From the NCBI GenBank assembly GCA_010094025.1, contig ML991805.1, forward strand, positions 124,001 through 188,000: a stretch of 64,000 nt of DNA. Reading direction: 5' to 3'. Position 1 is the first letter of the stretch; each line of letters begins with the position of its first letter. Under the pieces are notes generated by a model. The model was given only the letters and a program-made list of their open reading frames with translations, was not told where the DNA came from and ran no database searches. The translations under genes were made by a program, and so were the position numbers. Source of the stretch: Viridothelium virens (Eukaryota; Ascomycota; Dothideomycetes; Trypetheliales; Trypetheliaceae). This document shows positions 47,835 through 58,065 of the stretch, piece after piece.

Positions 47835-49642
47835 ATGTCAGCCTTGACGTCTGTACCTTGGCGCGAACTGGGGATGTCGGAAACCCTTTTTTGACGCGAC
47901 TGAATCACTAGGTATTTGCCATAAGTCCGGTCCTGCGGCTCCTCGGCTTTTACATTGTCATCATCCAAATATGCGCCGGAAAGGCTATCGAGCCTAGTCA
48001 CGAGAGTGCAAGAAACAATGCCTTCCACATCTTCAATGCCATTCATTCTGCTGGTCGGGTCTGGGGCTCTTCTTTAAATCACAATGGTTTCGGTTTTTTC
48101 CCAGCGGTGATGCCAAAGGGCACGTTGATGTACCACGGGTCCCGACTAGATCATCCTCCTGCGGGTCCAACCTGGCTCGCCTTCGAGATCGAGCACGCTG
48201 AGACCTTCGCTATGTCGCGGAAATGGAGTCATGCAGAATGCCATCGTTTTCATACTGGATTACGTCCGGCTGTACCTGCCGCGCAGGAGCCAAGAACTGG
48301 AAGTGAGATGGAAGATTGTGTTGAGTAGAATAGTAGAGGCTTCTTCCACACGTATCGTACGAACCGCGATCTCAATCTACTCTACATCGACGCCATGGGG
48401 GCTGCCAAATCCACAAAGGGTACTCTTGACTCTCAGGATCTCATTCTCCGTGAGAACAAGACAGGGTCCTGGGATGTCTATATGGACGAGGACGGACGTG
48501 CAAAGAGCATCTGTAGCCTGGTGGCCGAATGGGGGCTTGACGGCTTCGTGCGCATGGAGATCGGTTTCGAAGTTGTTCATTGCAATCTCGAGCATGGCAT
48601 GGATCTCGTCTCCATGACCCGCTCCTTCCTTCTCGAAAACCAGGCGGGTTCTGACGAGTTGCAGTTATATCAACTAGCACGGGCCATCAGACATCAATTT
48701 GATGGCCTTCAAGCTGACCGGCTTCGAATTGACTTCTCGGGAATGATCTCGGGTTTCTTCTTCCCGATCAATATCTCCAGCACTGACCCTGACCGACCTC
48801 ACCTTATTCGGCTCGCGGCGGCAAGCCTGGACGAGCTGATAGATATTAAGAGCTATCTTGGCGACATCTTGTCCCGATCTCGACCAAAGAGGTTCACAGT
48901 CAATTGGCAAGCTGTTGTGGATATGATAGTCTCTCGTTTTGCAGACAGATTGACTTTGATGGCGTCGGATAAGTTATCATCGGAGAACTTCATCAATGAG
49001 CTGGAAAAGTTCACGCTAACATACTTCGATGCGCCAACACTTTTCCAGGATATGGCGGTTGAGGATGAGAACAATTGAATCGCCGGATCAGTCAGCCAAT
49101 GCGCTCAGCCCGACATCAGCTCACCACTCTTAATCCCGGGAGCTTGGTGTCCTCGAGAGAAACGAACCGCTGAGGCAGTCAGCCGATGCACCAAACACTA
49201 CCTCATGCCTGCACTCTTGGTTCAAGCCGACTGGAGCCCGGAGGATAGCCTCATTCACACCGCTGTTAGCGCCGTTACGCGTCATGTATGCCAAAACCTA
49301 TTGCATATACATTCATTCCTCTTCGACTTGATCCATAACGCAGCAACTGCTAGCGATTTCGACTCGAAGAACGGGGATAAGGATAAGATAGCTAAAGCCA
49401 TTACATCTAGCCAGAATGTGCTCCGGAGTATGATGGAGGAGCTTGCCTGGATGGAATGGAAGAAGATTCGACAGTGCCCTGTAGGCCAAGTGTGGTTTGT
49501 ATCAATGTACCCGTACGGGACGGATGAAGATCACTGGAATCCGGGTTGTCGGACCATCGCGGACATGAAGTTTCCCGGGATAGGGTACTGGGATTTGGAT
49601 TACTTCCGAAAACTTTTCGCTAATCTAACGGAAATTCAGTAA
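47835..49642 (+). CDS. Conserved fungal membrane-anchored protein of unknown function
   Basis: Modelled as exons 47835-47852, 47912-48271, 48329-49057 and 49109-49642, 546 residues in one frame. Introns are 59, 57 and 51 bp; the first two use GTACCT donors and the last uses GTTGAG, so boundaries are provisional. After a hydrophobic anchor near VLRLLGFYIVIIQICAG come HIFNAIHSAGRVWGSSLNHN, PKGTLMYHGS, HTYRTNRDLNLLYIDAM and GTLDSQD. I recognise this order from a widespread Pezizomycotina family of unnamed proteins. The C-terminal exon carries paired cysteines and a tryptophan-rich end (WKKIRQCPVGQVWFVSMYPY). The first exon is the weakest part. No catalytic motif is identifiable. Confidence 0.65.
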
Positions 49643-49778
49643 GAGTTAGCTTCACGATTTGAACGGCCGGCTAAGGAAATTGTTTCTCTAATGAGCAGTA
49701 TCCCACATGAAATTTTTGATAGTTATCTAAGTGGACCGTAGCATTCTGAAGGAAGAGACACAAGCATCTTTAAAATTT

Positions 49779-50999
49779 TTATCCCATAAAGCCATCGTAG
49801 GCCTCGAGTTGGGACACGACATAAACCCCATCTTTCTTACATGCTCTGGGATAGCATGGTTCACTGGGATGCTGGCAATAAGGCTTAGTCACTTTGGCCG
49901 GATGCTCGGTTCGATCAACAATACCGTCTGAGTAGAGCCGCATCAAGTTGTCGACATCATTCCGCTCCCGACTCTTCGGAAACATGCCAGGGTTTAGAAA
50001 GTCTAAATCAGCGCGTTTGGAATCGGACGTAGAGCGCTGGAGCTTGAGATTGAAGAAGCTCCTTGAAACCCACATAAAATACCCAGGCCTGCAATTGACA
50101 AAACCCACTTCTAGGCTGCAAGATTGAGGCTGTAATTTCCAGAGGCTTCCGCTGGGCAAGGACAAGTTCAGTGACTCGACCAATTCTACTCCATCATCAA
50201 CATGAATGTGTCGGGCTTGCTTTTCGTAGAAATCAAGCTCGCTGTGGCAATCTAGAAGAGTCATCATCTGAGTAGTGGTACGATCGGCTCGAAGATTCAA
50301 ATCGATACCTCGCTCTCCTTCACCCGGCCAGTGAACAGCGGAGGGTTCTCTTGATAAACTGCCAATTCCCACCAAAGGGAATGGAGGAACAGGCGTGAGT
50401 GGGTAAGCTCTGACCATGCTACGAGTTGGGCGAATAAGCGGGCATGCAGGAAGTTCCAGGCGAATCTCTGTGAGGTTTTGATGTAATAGCGATATTTCGC
50501 GACCGAGCCCTACATGGATCATGAGAGTGTTACCAAAGGAGCGCATAAGATTGTAGCCAATCCTAATATTGAGACTTGAGAGAATTTTGTTCTGTAGATC
50601 TGGAGCAGCATCCCTGAGGAATTGCAGGACAAAGTCGACATCGCTCACTTCGGGGTTCTGCCGGTTGAGAAGCCGCAAGGGATAAATAAAGCGAAACTTT
50701 TCCAACTTGATCATCACTTCAACCAGCTCGGAGCGGATCTTCTTGCATGTCAAAGCCAGGGACCAGACCGCATGAGTCTTTGCAGGCGCGAATTTGTCGC
50801 TACGCCCAATCGCGACTACCGCACCGTCCAGAAGCTCCTCATAGACCGCGAGACGAAGTTCCACAGGCAGCCCTATGAAGCTGAAAGGCTTTGAAGTATG
50901 TTCGTATGCTTCGGATTGCGATTCGAGTTGATCGTCAGAGGGGTGGAACGAATCTATCGAAGCTTCTGTAAGCCTTTTCACAACTGTACAGAGCTTCAT
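49779..50999 (-). CDS. 2EXR/F-box-like protein
   Basis: A single exon of 406 residues from the ATG at 50999; the frame is open 6 codons upstream without an ATG. Residues about 36-65 (FSFIGLPVELRLAVYEELLD) form the LPxELRxxIYxxLL motif of fungal 2EXR and F-box-like domains. The next helix WSLALTCKKIRSELVEVM fits the usual L-x-C-K-x-I-R continuation. The rest has no recognised domain. Proteins of this kind are numerous in Pezizomycotina and mostly uncharacterised; a role as a ubiquitin-ligase adaptor is possible but unproven. Confidence 0.75.
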   Translation of the reverse strand: MKLCTVVKRLTEASIDSFHPSDDQLESQSEAYEHTSKPFSFIGLPVELRLAVYEELLDGAVVAIGRSDKFAPAKTHAVWSLALTCKKIRSELVEVMIKLEKFRFIYPLRLLNRQNPEVSDVDFVLQFLRDAAPDLQNKILSSLNIRIGYNLMRSFGNTLMIHVGLGREISLLHQNLTEIRLELPACPLIRPTRSMVRAYPLTPVPPFPLVGIGSLSREPSAVHWPGEGERGIDLNLRADRTTTQMMTLLDCHSELDFYEKQARHIHVDDGVELVESLNLSLPSGSLWKLQPQSCSLEVGFVNCRPGYFMWVSRSFFNLKLQRSTSDSKRADLDFLNPGMFPKSRERNDVDNLMRLYSDGIVDRTEHPAKVTKPYCQHPSEPCYPRACKKDGVYVVSQLEAYDGFMG

Positions 51000-51773
51000 A
51001 GCCAGCCCTTTGAGCACAATGTAAAGTCGAGGGATCGAGAGATGGATGGACTGTCTGGCTTAAGTAAATCGGTTGACGTTGTTGTAAATAATGCTTACGT
51101 CTGCAGTAAGTGTCAGAGACGGAGTTGAAATTTGTACTCGAGATAATATCAAAGCTTTCGATGCCTTTTATTATCTTTATGTTGAGTAGAAATTATTGAA
51201 AGATGTGTGATGCTTGATTTTCGTGACGAGCAGAGACAATATTTGTGAAATAGGTAGAATCGTAGGCCATTAGTGATGGAGGACCAATGCAATGACTGAG
51301 ATCTTCCACACTTCCGTTTGATTGACTGGACATTTTCGCCTCACCTTTAATCTGGCAATAATTAGCCGATACGCTTCGGGAAGCGCAGGGAGCTACCAAG
51401 GCACAGTAGTGCAATAGTGTAGCTAGACGATAAAAGGTACCACAGCCAGCACACTAACCTAATCACAGTTCAAGTTGCGTCCCAACCGAGTTTGATGGTG
51501 GCTGGTGTAATTGTTGCCTGCTTAGTGATTAGAAATAATGCGCTCTCTCACAGCACTGAAAAGAATTGGTAGGAAGTAGGGGATTTTCTTTTGACCGAGA
51601 TTGGTGAATCAAAATGCCACACTTGACGGCGCGGAAACGAATCAGTCACGATTGAATAAGCGTAACTCGTCCACTCCGACTGGAGGATATCTTATGATTA
51701 CAGCCCAAAGCAGAAAAGCCACTGACTGCATCCATCAAATTGGGACCAGAGAAGGAAATATAAGACTCCACGC
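51000..51773. other. Intergenic region
   Basis: No gene supported. The two flanking genes are both on the minus strand. A 73-codon minus frame at 51193-51414 has no motif. Confidence 0.4.
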
Positions 51774-52613
51774 TCAATAAGTCAGACTCACCGCCTTACC
51801 GGCCCATGGTGTGTTGGCCTCCTTCTCAATGACTTCCGCAAAGATCCAGGCACCTACATCCGCCCGATTAATTGCATATCCCACCGCCGGACCTTGACCT
51901 TCCTTCGACTCATCAGCATGCGCCTCCCAGCCCACCCTCACCTTCTCCAGCCCCTTTGGCTCCCCATCCGTCAGCAAGGACGGCCTAATCACCACGGACC
52001 TCCCAAACGGCTTCTTCCCTTCCTTATTCGAGCCCACCGTCGCCGCCTCCAAGATATCCTCCATCTCGCGCTTATCATCGTGCATGACGCGAAGAAAGTA
52101 ATGATACATCGGCAGCACGACCGCCGGCACATCCCTCGTCTTGCGCGTCACCCCCGTCGTACTAATCGTCACCACCAACGGCTTCTGCTCGCGGCCCACC
52201 TCCCCCCGCATATAGCACTTCAAGCCGTCCGCCGCCTCGACAATGGCGCGCATCGCGCCCGCGCACACGTGCGGGTCCTCCAGCGTAAACGGCGTCCGCA
52301 GGCTCTTGTTGAACTTCGGGTACGACCCGATGCCGAACACCACCACCGACGCCACCGTCCCGCCGATCAGCAGCACTTCGCGCACCGCCTGCGCGTCTGA
52401 TACCGAGCCCTCGACGACGTGCAGATGTGCGTTCAGGGCGTCGTCTGGTACGCTGTGGGTCTCGCTCATGAACTTGCGGAGTTTGGACGGGGTTCGGGCG
52501 AGGGCGTGCACGGTGTAGCCGGCTTTGAGGGCGAGGGCGAGGGCGGCGCCGGCGCAGCCGCCGGTGGCGCCGAAGAAGGCGAGGCTGGGTTTGGGAGTAG
52601 TTGTGCTGGCCAT
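51774..52613 (-). CDS. NAD(P)-binding Rossmann-fold protein (NmrA/atypical SDR-like)
   Basis: A single exon of 279 residues. The N-terminal LAFFGATGGCAGAALALAL (11-29) is the GxTGxxG dinucleotide-binding loop. It is followed by VHALARTPSKL, where the arginine after the second strand suggests NADPH preference, and by HLHVVEGSVSD. The classic YxxxK catalytic pair is not evident, so this is an atypical SDR, possibly a reductase or a redox sensor like NmrA. The middle has VVTISTTGVTRKTRDVP and a conserved-looking VIRPSLLTDGEPKG. The gene is GC-rich with a plus-strand shadow frame. Confidence 0.85.
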   Translation of the reverse strand: MASTTTPKPSLAFFGATGGCAGAALALALKAGYTVHALARTPSKLRKFMSETHSVPDDALNAHLHVVEGSVSDAQAVREVLLIGGTVASVVVFGIGSYPKFNKSLRTPFTLEDPHVCAGAMRAIVEAADGLKCYMRGEVGREQKPLVVTISTTGVTRKTRDVPAVVLPMYHYFLRVMHDDKREMEDILEAATVGSNKEGKKPFGRSVVIRPSLLTDGEPKGLEKVRVGWEAHADESKEGQGPAVGYAINRADVGAWIFAEVIEKEANTPWAGKAVSLTY

Positions 52614-53819
52614 TGTTCTTGAGGGGTTGATATGTGGTAAGTTTGAAAGGCTTTGAGATCTCCGGTCACTGATCTATTGGGTTATGGGACTGATAGATGG
52701 CGTGAGGATGCGAAGGGCTTTGAGAGCTTGTGCTGTTGATGTAAACTTGAGTAGGTCAAAGTAAATGTCTCTGTCGAGTGCCTGATTCAACTGTAATGGA
52801 AGATGCTGAAAGTCTGAGGTCTCTGGTATGGAGATTGTGATTCTATTTGACCCACCTTGGGACCATGGGGTCCTTATATAGTCGTTGGAAGCCATTAAGA
52901 AAAAGAGTTATTGGACATGGAAATGCTTCGGTCATGGTACAAGACATCGTGTTGAAGCTCTCATAGTCTCCGAGGTGGTACATCTGAAAGTGCGAGTGTT
53001 GGTGTTTGGATGGGACGAGTCAATGAGGCCGGGAGAACAGCACGACGATCGCTACCTTTTTGGTTTCGAATCTCCCCGAAACGGCCCAACTTCTGCCCGC
53101 CCGGGCGCTGAAGACAAGAATGTTCCGTATAAGCTCGTTGTACTCTGTACTGAGTATAATACTGTGTACAAAGTCTTGGTGGCCGTCAATCTTCCTGATC
53201 CTTGATCTCCACCCTTTTGATGGGTATCTCTGTGTCGTACCCAGCCCGTTCTTGTCCAACACGGTGAAGCGCACGGTGCTCCAGGCTCGTAATTCACGCT
53301 CCATGAGTCAGGAGAAGAGGAGTTGGCCTTCAGCTGCTGCGAAGTTCCTTTAAGCGAATTGTAAAGCCTTTGTCGTCAACTTGGTCTGAACAACTGAGCT
53401 TTCTACCTCGCGCATGCTTGTCCATCGACACAGTCTACGACCAGCTTCGAGTTTGCGGTCCACCAGAACGACGCAACTTTATTACTGCGGCTACCTGCTA
53501 AAATAATACAGTTCATTGACATAGCGTGGGTGGTGATTCTCTTGCAATCTCGCCATCGGCTTAGCGGGATAGTTATTAGCATCCGCAAACCACTGTAACC
53601 ACTATAACCTACGGAGAGTGCTTCTTTTTCTCCGCTCCTGAACATTGATGACAAATGCGCCATTAACCAAGACGGGAGATAAAGAGCTTTACCTCATTAA
53701 GAAATAGCAGGCGGACCAAGCCCGGACAAAACGATTCTCCTGGTTTCTATTTATTTGAGCCAAAAGACGGCTGCCAGGTAGGTTCGAACTCAGTATTTTG
53801 CTGACTACATTCTGCAAAA
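52614..53819. other. Divergent intergenic region
   Basis: About 1.2 kb. Minus-strand ATG frames at 52895-52674 (73 codons) and 53304-53020 (94 codons) have no recognised motif or splice partner, so neither is called. Confidence 0.4.
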
Positions 53820-54776
53820 ATGCCATTCGCGCTGGATCCGGAAGTCGCATCTGGTCTTGAGGCCCTCACTGCCGCCTTGCCCAAAGGCCCCCCACCTGCT
53901 CCAGGCGATCTGGCTGCCATTAAGGAATTCTCCAAGCGGTTTATCGATCACGCAGCTTCGATTGCAAAACCTGCTCCCGGAGTATCTGTACAAAACCTTT
54001 CCACCACTTCCGAAGACTCCCATACGGTACCTCTTTATTGGCACACCAAGAGTGGCTCATCTCCAGGCTCTGTGATTCTATATCTTCACGGTGGTGGCAT
54101 GGTCGCCAGCTCTGCAGCTTCATACAGACCTATCGTCTCATATCTCGTCTCTCATTCCGGTGTCCCTGCCTTATCCGTGGAATTCCGAAATGCTCCGTAC
54201 AGCGCCCCTCTGCAGGGCGTGCAAGATGCATACGCTGGATTGATTTACTTGAGCTCCCATGCCGCCGACCTCAAGATCGATCCGGAAAGGATTGTTGTCG
54301 TCGGTGATAGCGGAGGTGGTGGTCTGGCAGCCTGTCTGACGCATCTCGTTCGTGAGAGGCAAGGGCCAAGGATCGCGAAACAAGTCCTCATCTACCCAAT
54401 GCTGGATGATCGTCTTGGACTTGCATCTCCAGATCTTCACATGGCCCCCTTCTTGACTGTAGATCACGCCACCATCGACACCTGTTGGGTTGGTATTCTT
54501 GGTTCACGACGCGGGGCAGAAGATGTGCAGCCTACGGAGGCAGCGGCCAGGATGGAGTCAGCAGCAGGTCTACCCTCGATGTACTTGGACGTTGGAGATT
54601 GTGATATCTTTCGGGACGATTGCTTGAAGTACGTGAACAGGTTCTGGGCGGAAGGGATCCCAGCAGAGCTCCATGTGTGGAACGGATGTTATCATGGATT
54701 CGATGGTGCGGCCCCAGAGGCTAGAGTGACACAAAGGGCCTGGGATGCCCGAGCGCGAGCTATTCAAGAGGTCTGA
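53820..54776 (+). CDS. Alpha/beta hydrolase, hormone-sensitive-lipase type esterase
   Basis: A single exon of 318 residues. The oxyanion motif is LHGGGM (89-94), the nucleophile elbow GDSGGGG holds Ser164, the acid is Asp262 in DVGDCDIFRDD, and the histidine is His292 in CYHGFDG. This is the full triad of the alpha/beta hydrolase fold-3 (HSL) family. No signal peptide is present, so it is probably intracellular. Likely substrates are short-chain esters or lactones; the physiological one is unknown. The nucleophile motif has GG where many relatives have AG. Confidence 0.92.
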   Translation: MPFALDPEVASGLEALTAALPKGPPPAPGDLAAIKEFSKRFIDHAASIAKPAPGVSVQNLSTTSEDSHTVPLYWHTKSGSSPGSVILYLHGGGMVASSAASYRPIVSYLVSHSGVPALSVEFRNAPYSAPLQGVQDAYAGLIYLSSHAADLKIDPERIVVVGDSGGGGLAACLTHLVRERQGPRIAKQVLIYPMLDDRLGLASPDLHMAPFLTVDHATIDTCWVGILGSRRGAEDVQPTEAAARMESAAGLPSMYLDVGDCDIFRDDCLKYVNRFWAEGIPAELHVWNGCYHGFDGAAPEARVTQRAWDARARAIQEV

Positions 54777-55781
54777 TATCTGCAGGAGAAGGAAAGTCTT
54801 CCCTGTTGAGGCGAATGCTAATGGATCATATACTTTAAATACATCACCCAAGTTTGTCCAACTACTAATACCGCAAAGATTCCGAGACTGAAGTCTTGCG
54901 CTATGATATATCTTCGGCGATACCAAGCTGCAGGCATGCAGGCATATTTTGTGTCAAAGGACAATGTTTTGGACGAGTAACTTTCGTATCTGTAAGGAAA
55001 GAGATAGCAAGCGTGTTGCACCCAGAGTCGCGTTGAACAGGAAGGGATGAATCTCTTGCTAATCGTAAAGCATTGCGAGAGTCCTTCGAATTGAGCATAG
55101 TTGTCCCGGGAGTATCCCTTGGACTTGGAGTGAAGGAGCTGATGTACATCTTCGCGCAACCTCTTGGTCGAAAGCGCCATGCCACGCAGCATCACGTTCA
55201 ACTCTTGGATCGTCGCATTGTCTCCTCGGCGCCCCGTGAGGAAGCCAAGGTTGGCGAACCCGAATCATACTTACATTCCTCTCTGTGCCGTACATGCCAC
55301 GAACGCCAAGCATTCTTGCAGTACGATTAATATGCTGACAGATAATCAGAATCTTCCGGGTGCAGAAAGAGCCCTTGTCTGGAAACTACAGTATACTTCG
55401 CACGCAGTCATTGCCACTTAAGATGCAGATCATGATCGAACGGCAGCTTCCGCAGGGGTTGAAAAGTTCCGCATGCGGTTCCTCACTATTCCGGGTGCAG
55501 AGAGAATCTTTGTTTGGATAGTCTCCACAGTACTCCGCATGCGTGGAAGCAGGTAGCATAACCTTAAGCAAGGTCGATGTCTCACATATAAATACAGAGT
55601 CAGAGTTGCGGTCCAGCGCAAGCAACCATTTCAGACGTTATTCAGTCTTACTCATTGGCCTCTCCCGTCACTGCTGACATCGGTCACTTTTTGCTTTCTG
55701 CACTGCAGAGCTCCAGCATTAGTGAAAAAAATAATCCGGTCCGAACAGCCTGATTGGCGTGTCCAGTCCTATACGCAAATC
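54777..55781. other. Intergenic region with diverged direct repeats
   Basis: No gene supported. Its right half carries two related copies of a roughly 50 bp sequence, described separately. Confidence 0.4.
55354..55542 (+). repeat. Pair of diverged direct repeats about 135 bp apart
   Basis: Copy 1 (55354-55405) and copy 2 (55489-55542) both start TTCCGGGTGCAGA and end with related ACAGTA-x-ACTTCGCACGC or ACAGTACTCCGCATGC sequence. By eye they match at about three quarters of positions, and most of the differences are transitions. They may be remnants of one repeated element. Confidence 0.6.
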
Positions 55782-56654
55782 ATGGCCGACTTCGACGACT
55801 CGGACTGGTCGGATGACGTGAGCGAGTCAGATGCGCAGCGTTCCAACTATCCTTTCCCACTGGATCGCTTCACTCTCAATATACGAGGACCACAATTATC
55901 GCTCGAAGAATTTAAAGCAGAATTGCATCGAATCACTCGGAACTCCACCGAAGACGAACTGTGTGAGATCCATGGCAAGTTGGAAAAGCCAGGTACTCGT
56001 TTCCTTCATCTTGGAGCTCGGAACGGGGTCGACTATGGAATGATGAATGGTCTTGATGGTCGTTTTATCATGACCGGCGAACACCACAAAGGCGAGCTAA
56101 ATTTCGATGTTCATTCAAGCGCCACCCTCGCTGCTTTCTTCATTGATGAGCTCAAGACGCAAGAGATATTGATGCGTCCAGTGGGTGAAGACGAGCCATA
56201 CGTGAGTTCCAGATCCTTTCAGATTCATCAGGTTGAGATGATACTGAAAATTTTCTAGGCGAAACCGGACCTTGGACCATCTCTAGAAATAGGCACGTTG
56301 ATCACCTATTCTGACAAAGAAGGATGGAACGATACACGCTTCTCTGTTTTTAAGTGTCTTGTGGACGACAGTTTATGGATTGTCGCTCAACCTCGATTTT
56401 TCGGATATCATGTTGACTCAAATAACTACGCGCTTTGGGAGCGTGCAGAACCTCGCAGACGCACGTATACTCTAGAAGGGTTTGATACACCGATCTCATG
56501 TGCCCAACTCACGCTAGACGAAAATGACTTTGGGTACGATGCAGGCATGCAGAGCTTCAAACATCCAAAGCGTACTACTGCCAGAAAGCTGTTTGATTTT
56601 ACGCGAGCTCATTCAGGGGGCTTTGTTCTTGAGTTTGCAGAAAGGTTTGACTGA
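55782..56654 (+). CDS. Unrecognised acidic protein
   Basis: Exons 55782-56201 and 56259-56654 join across a 57 bp GTGAGT...TTCTAG intron in phase 0 to give 271 residues. The first 25 residues are very acidic (DFDDSDWSDDVSESD). The rest is mixed with several aromatic residues, for example CLVDDSLWIVAQPRFFGY, and no signal or membrane segment. The clean splice site and continuous frame support a real gene. I do not recognise the family. The next gene, 126 bp downstream on the same strand, is also unrecognised. Confidence 0.6.
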
Positions 56655-56780
56655 TTGAGTTTGTGTAGGCATGTCCTGCCGTGCAAACTTTCGCACAGTT
56701 TGCTTGCTCGTCTGGGTGGTATTATAACATAGATAGCAGATTTTGAGCTCAGTGATATTGCCGAATGTACAAGATTACAC

Positions 56781-58065
56781 ATGACAAGAATGCCAGAACG
56801 AGAATATCTTCAGTTGCCAGGGGAGGGATGGAGCTCTCCTTCCCTATGTCTGATCCCCAGTCCACAAGTTGATTTTGAGGAATGGTATCAGAGGTGCTCT
56901 TCTCAAGAAACTCATGAGTGTGACTTACTTAAAGTGTTGCTGAGAGATGTTGATGATTCTGTGGCGTATCTCTCTTCCAGTGCCGATGATGCTGAGGCGT
57001 TGCGCAAAAGCACGGAACACAACTTGCAAGAACTAGATGGTCGCCTGATCCCTATTTTGTACTGTGTTATCGCGCAACATCTCCGATTGTTTGAGCACTT
57101 TTGTGAGTGGGTTATGAGCAAGGGTCTGAGGAATGGGGATTTCAAACGTTTGACTAAGGATGTAAGACTCAAAATCAGAGAAGTGAATGAGAGACTTCCC
57201 GAAAATAGGACATTTGCTGGTGAGTACTTTCCAGTTCCGTGCAATACTAAATAATCCTAATGATCCTACTGAGGAGTACAACATACAAGATAGGTGGATA
57301 TGCCGAAGCGCCCACGAAATCCTAATCCTGATTATCCGAGTCGCAACACAAGACCCAGAGACAAAAAGTGACGAAACAAGCTATCCTGTTCAACGTCAAA
57401 AAGAAGCCCTCCAGAACTTCATAACAAAGCTACAGAAGGGCGACTGGAAATGTTATGAGGCCATGCGCAGATCAAGATGCAGAATCCTGGGCACTGTACC
57501 AGAAACCATTTGTTTCGACGAGACAACACGAACAATCGGAGCTTCGCGGCAATCTTGGCCTAGTATAAAACCTAACCAGCGAGCAAATCATCCATGGGCT
57601 GACTTCTTCGCTGAGTCAAGGGATGCCCAAATCCCCACCTACATTCGAGAGTCACACTTTGAGAGAGCATCAGAAAAGCTTGATAAGCTGAAAGAAGAAC
57701 TCTTCCCAATAAAAGGAAAGAAATTGACTGCCGGAAACTGGAAACAACTCCAACAACAGTTTCAAAAGAGCCATCCTGAATTTCTGTTTGATGCCAGGAA
57801 CCATGTATGGCAAGCGATAGGTTCAGACTTCCAGACCAAAAACCAGTGTCACAGATGTAGATGTTATTACAATGTCAGCCTTGTATGTGAAAATAGTCAG
57901 GGTGAGTCCAAGTACCCGGGAGGAAACAGAGTGGGGGCTTGTGCCGAAGCATGCCTGTACTCGGAGTGGCGTGACAGGAAAGAGAGGGCGGAGGGAAAGA
58001 AGAAGGATGAGGGAAAGTGCTTCGGAAGCGCAAGGAGAAGCGCAAGGAGAAGGGTAGTCGGATGA
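56781..58065 (+). CDS. Unrecognised protein with C-terminal cysteine cluster
   Basis: Exons 56781-57219 and 57290-58065 join across a 70 bp GTGAGT...ACAAG intron (phase 1) to give 404 residues. The N-terminal half is helical and charged. The C-terminal part has CHRCRCYYNVSLVCEN, then GACAEACLYSEW, seven or eight cysteines in about 50 residues that could bind zinc, followed by a very basic K/R/E tail encoded by AGGAGAAG-like repeats. A GTGAGT at 57902 inside this region could be another donor, so the 3' end is uncertain. I do not recognise the family; there is no HAE motif, so a deaminase is not supported. Confidence 0.6.

Noticed and set aside
52674-53304. Small minus-strand ATG frames of 73 and 94 codons
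   Set aside because: No domain, no splice partner, and length within chance for this base composition.
53775-53795. GGTTCGAACTC, resembling a tRNA B-box
   Set aside because: The flanking five-base stems do not pair on either strand and no A-box or cloverleaf can be formed.
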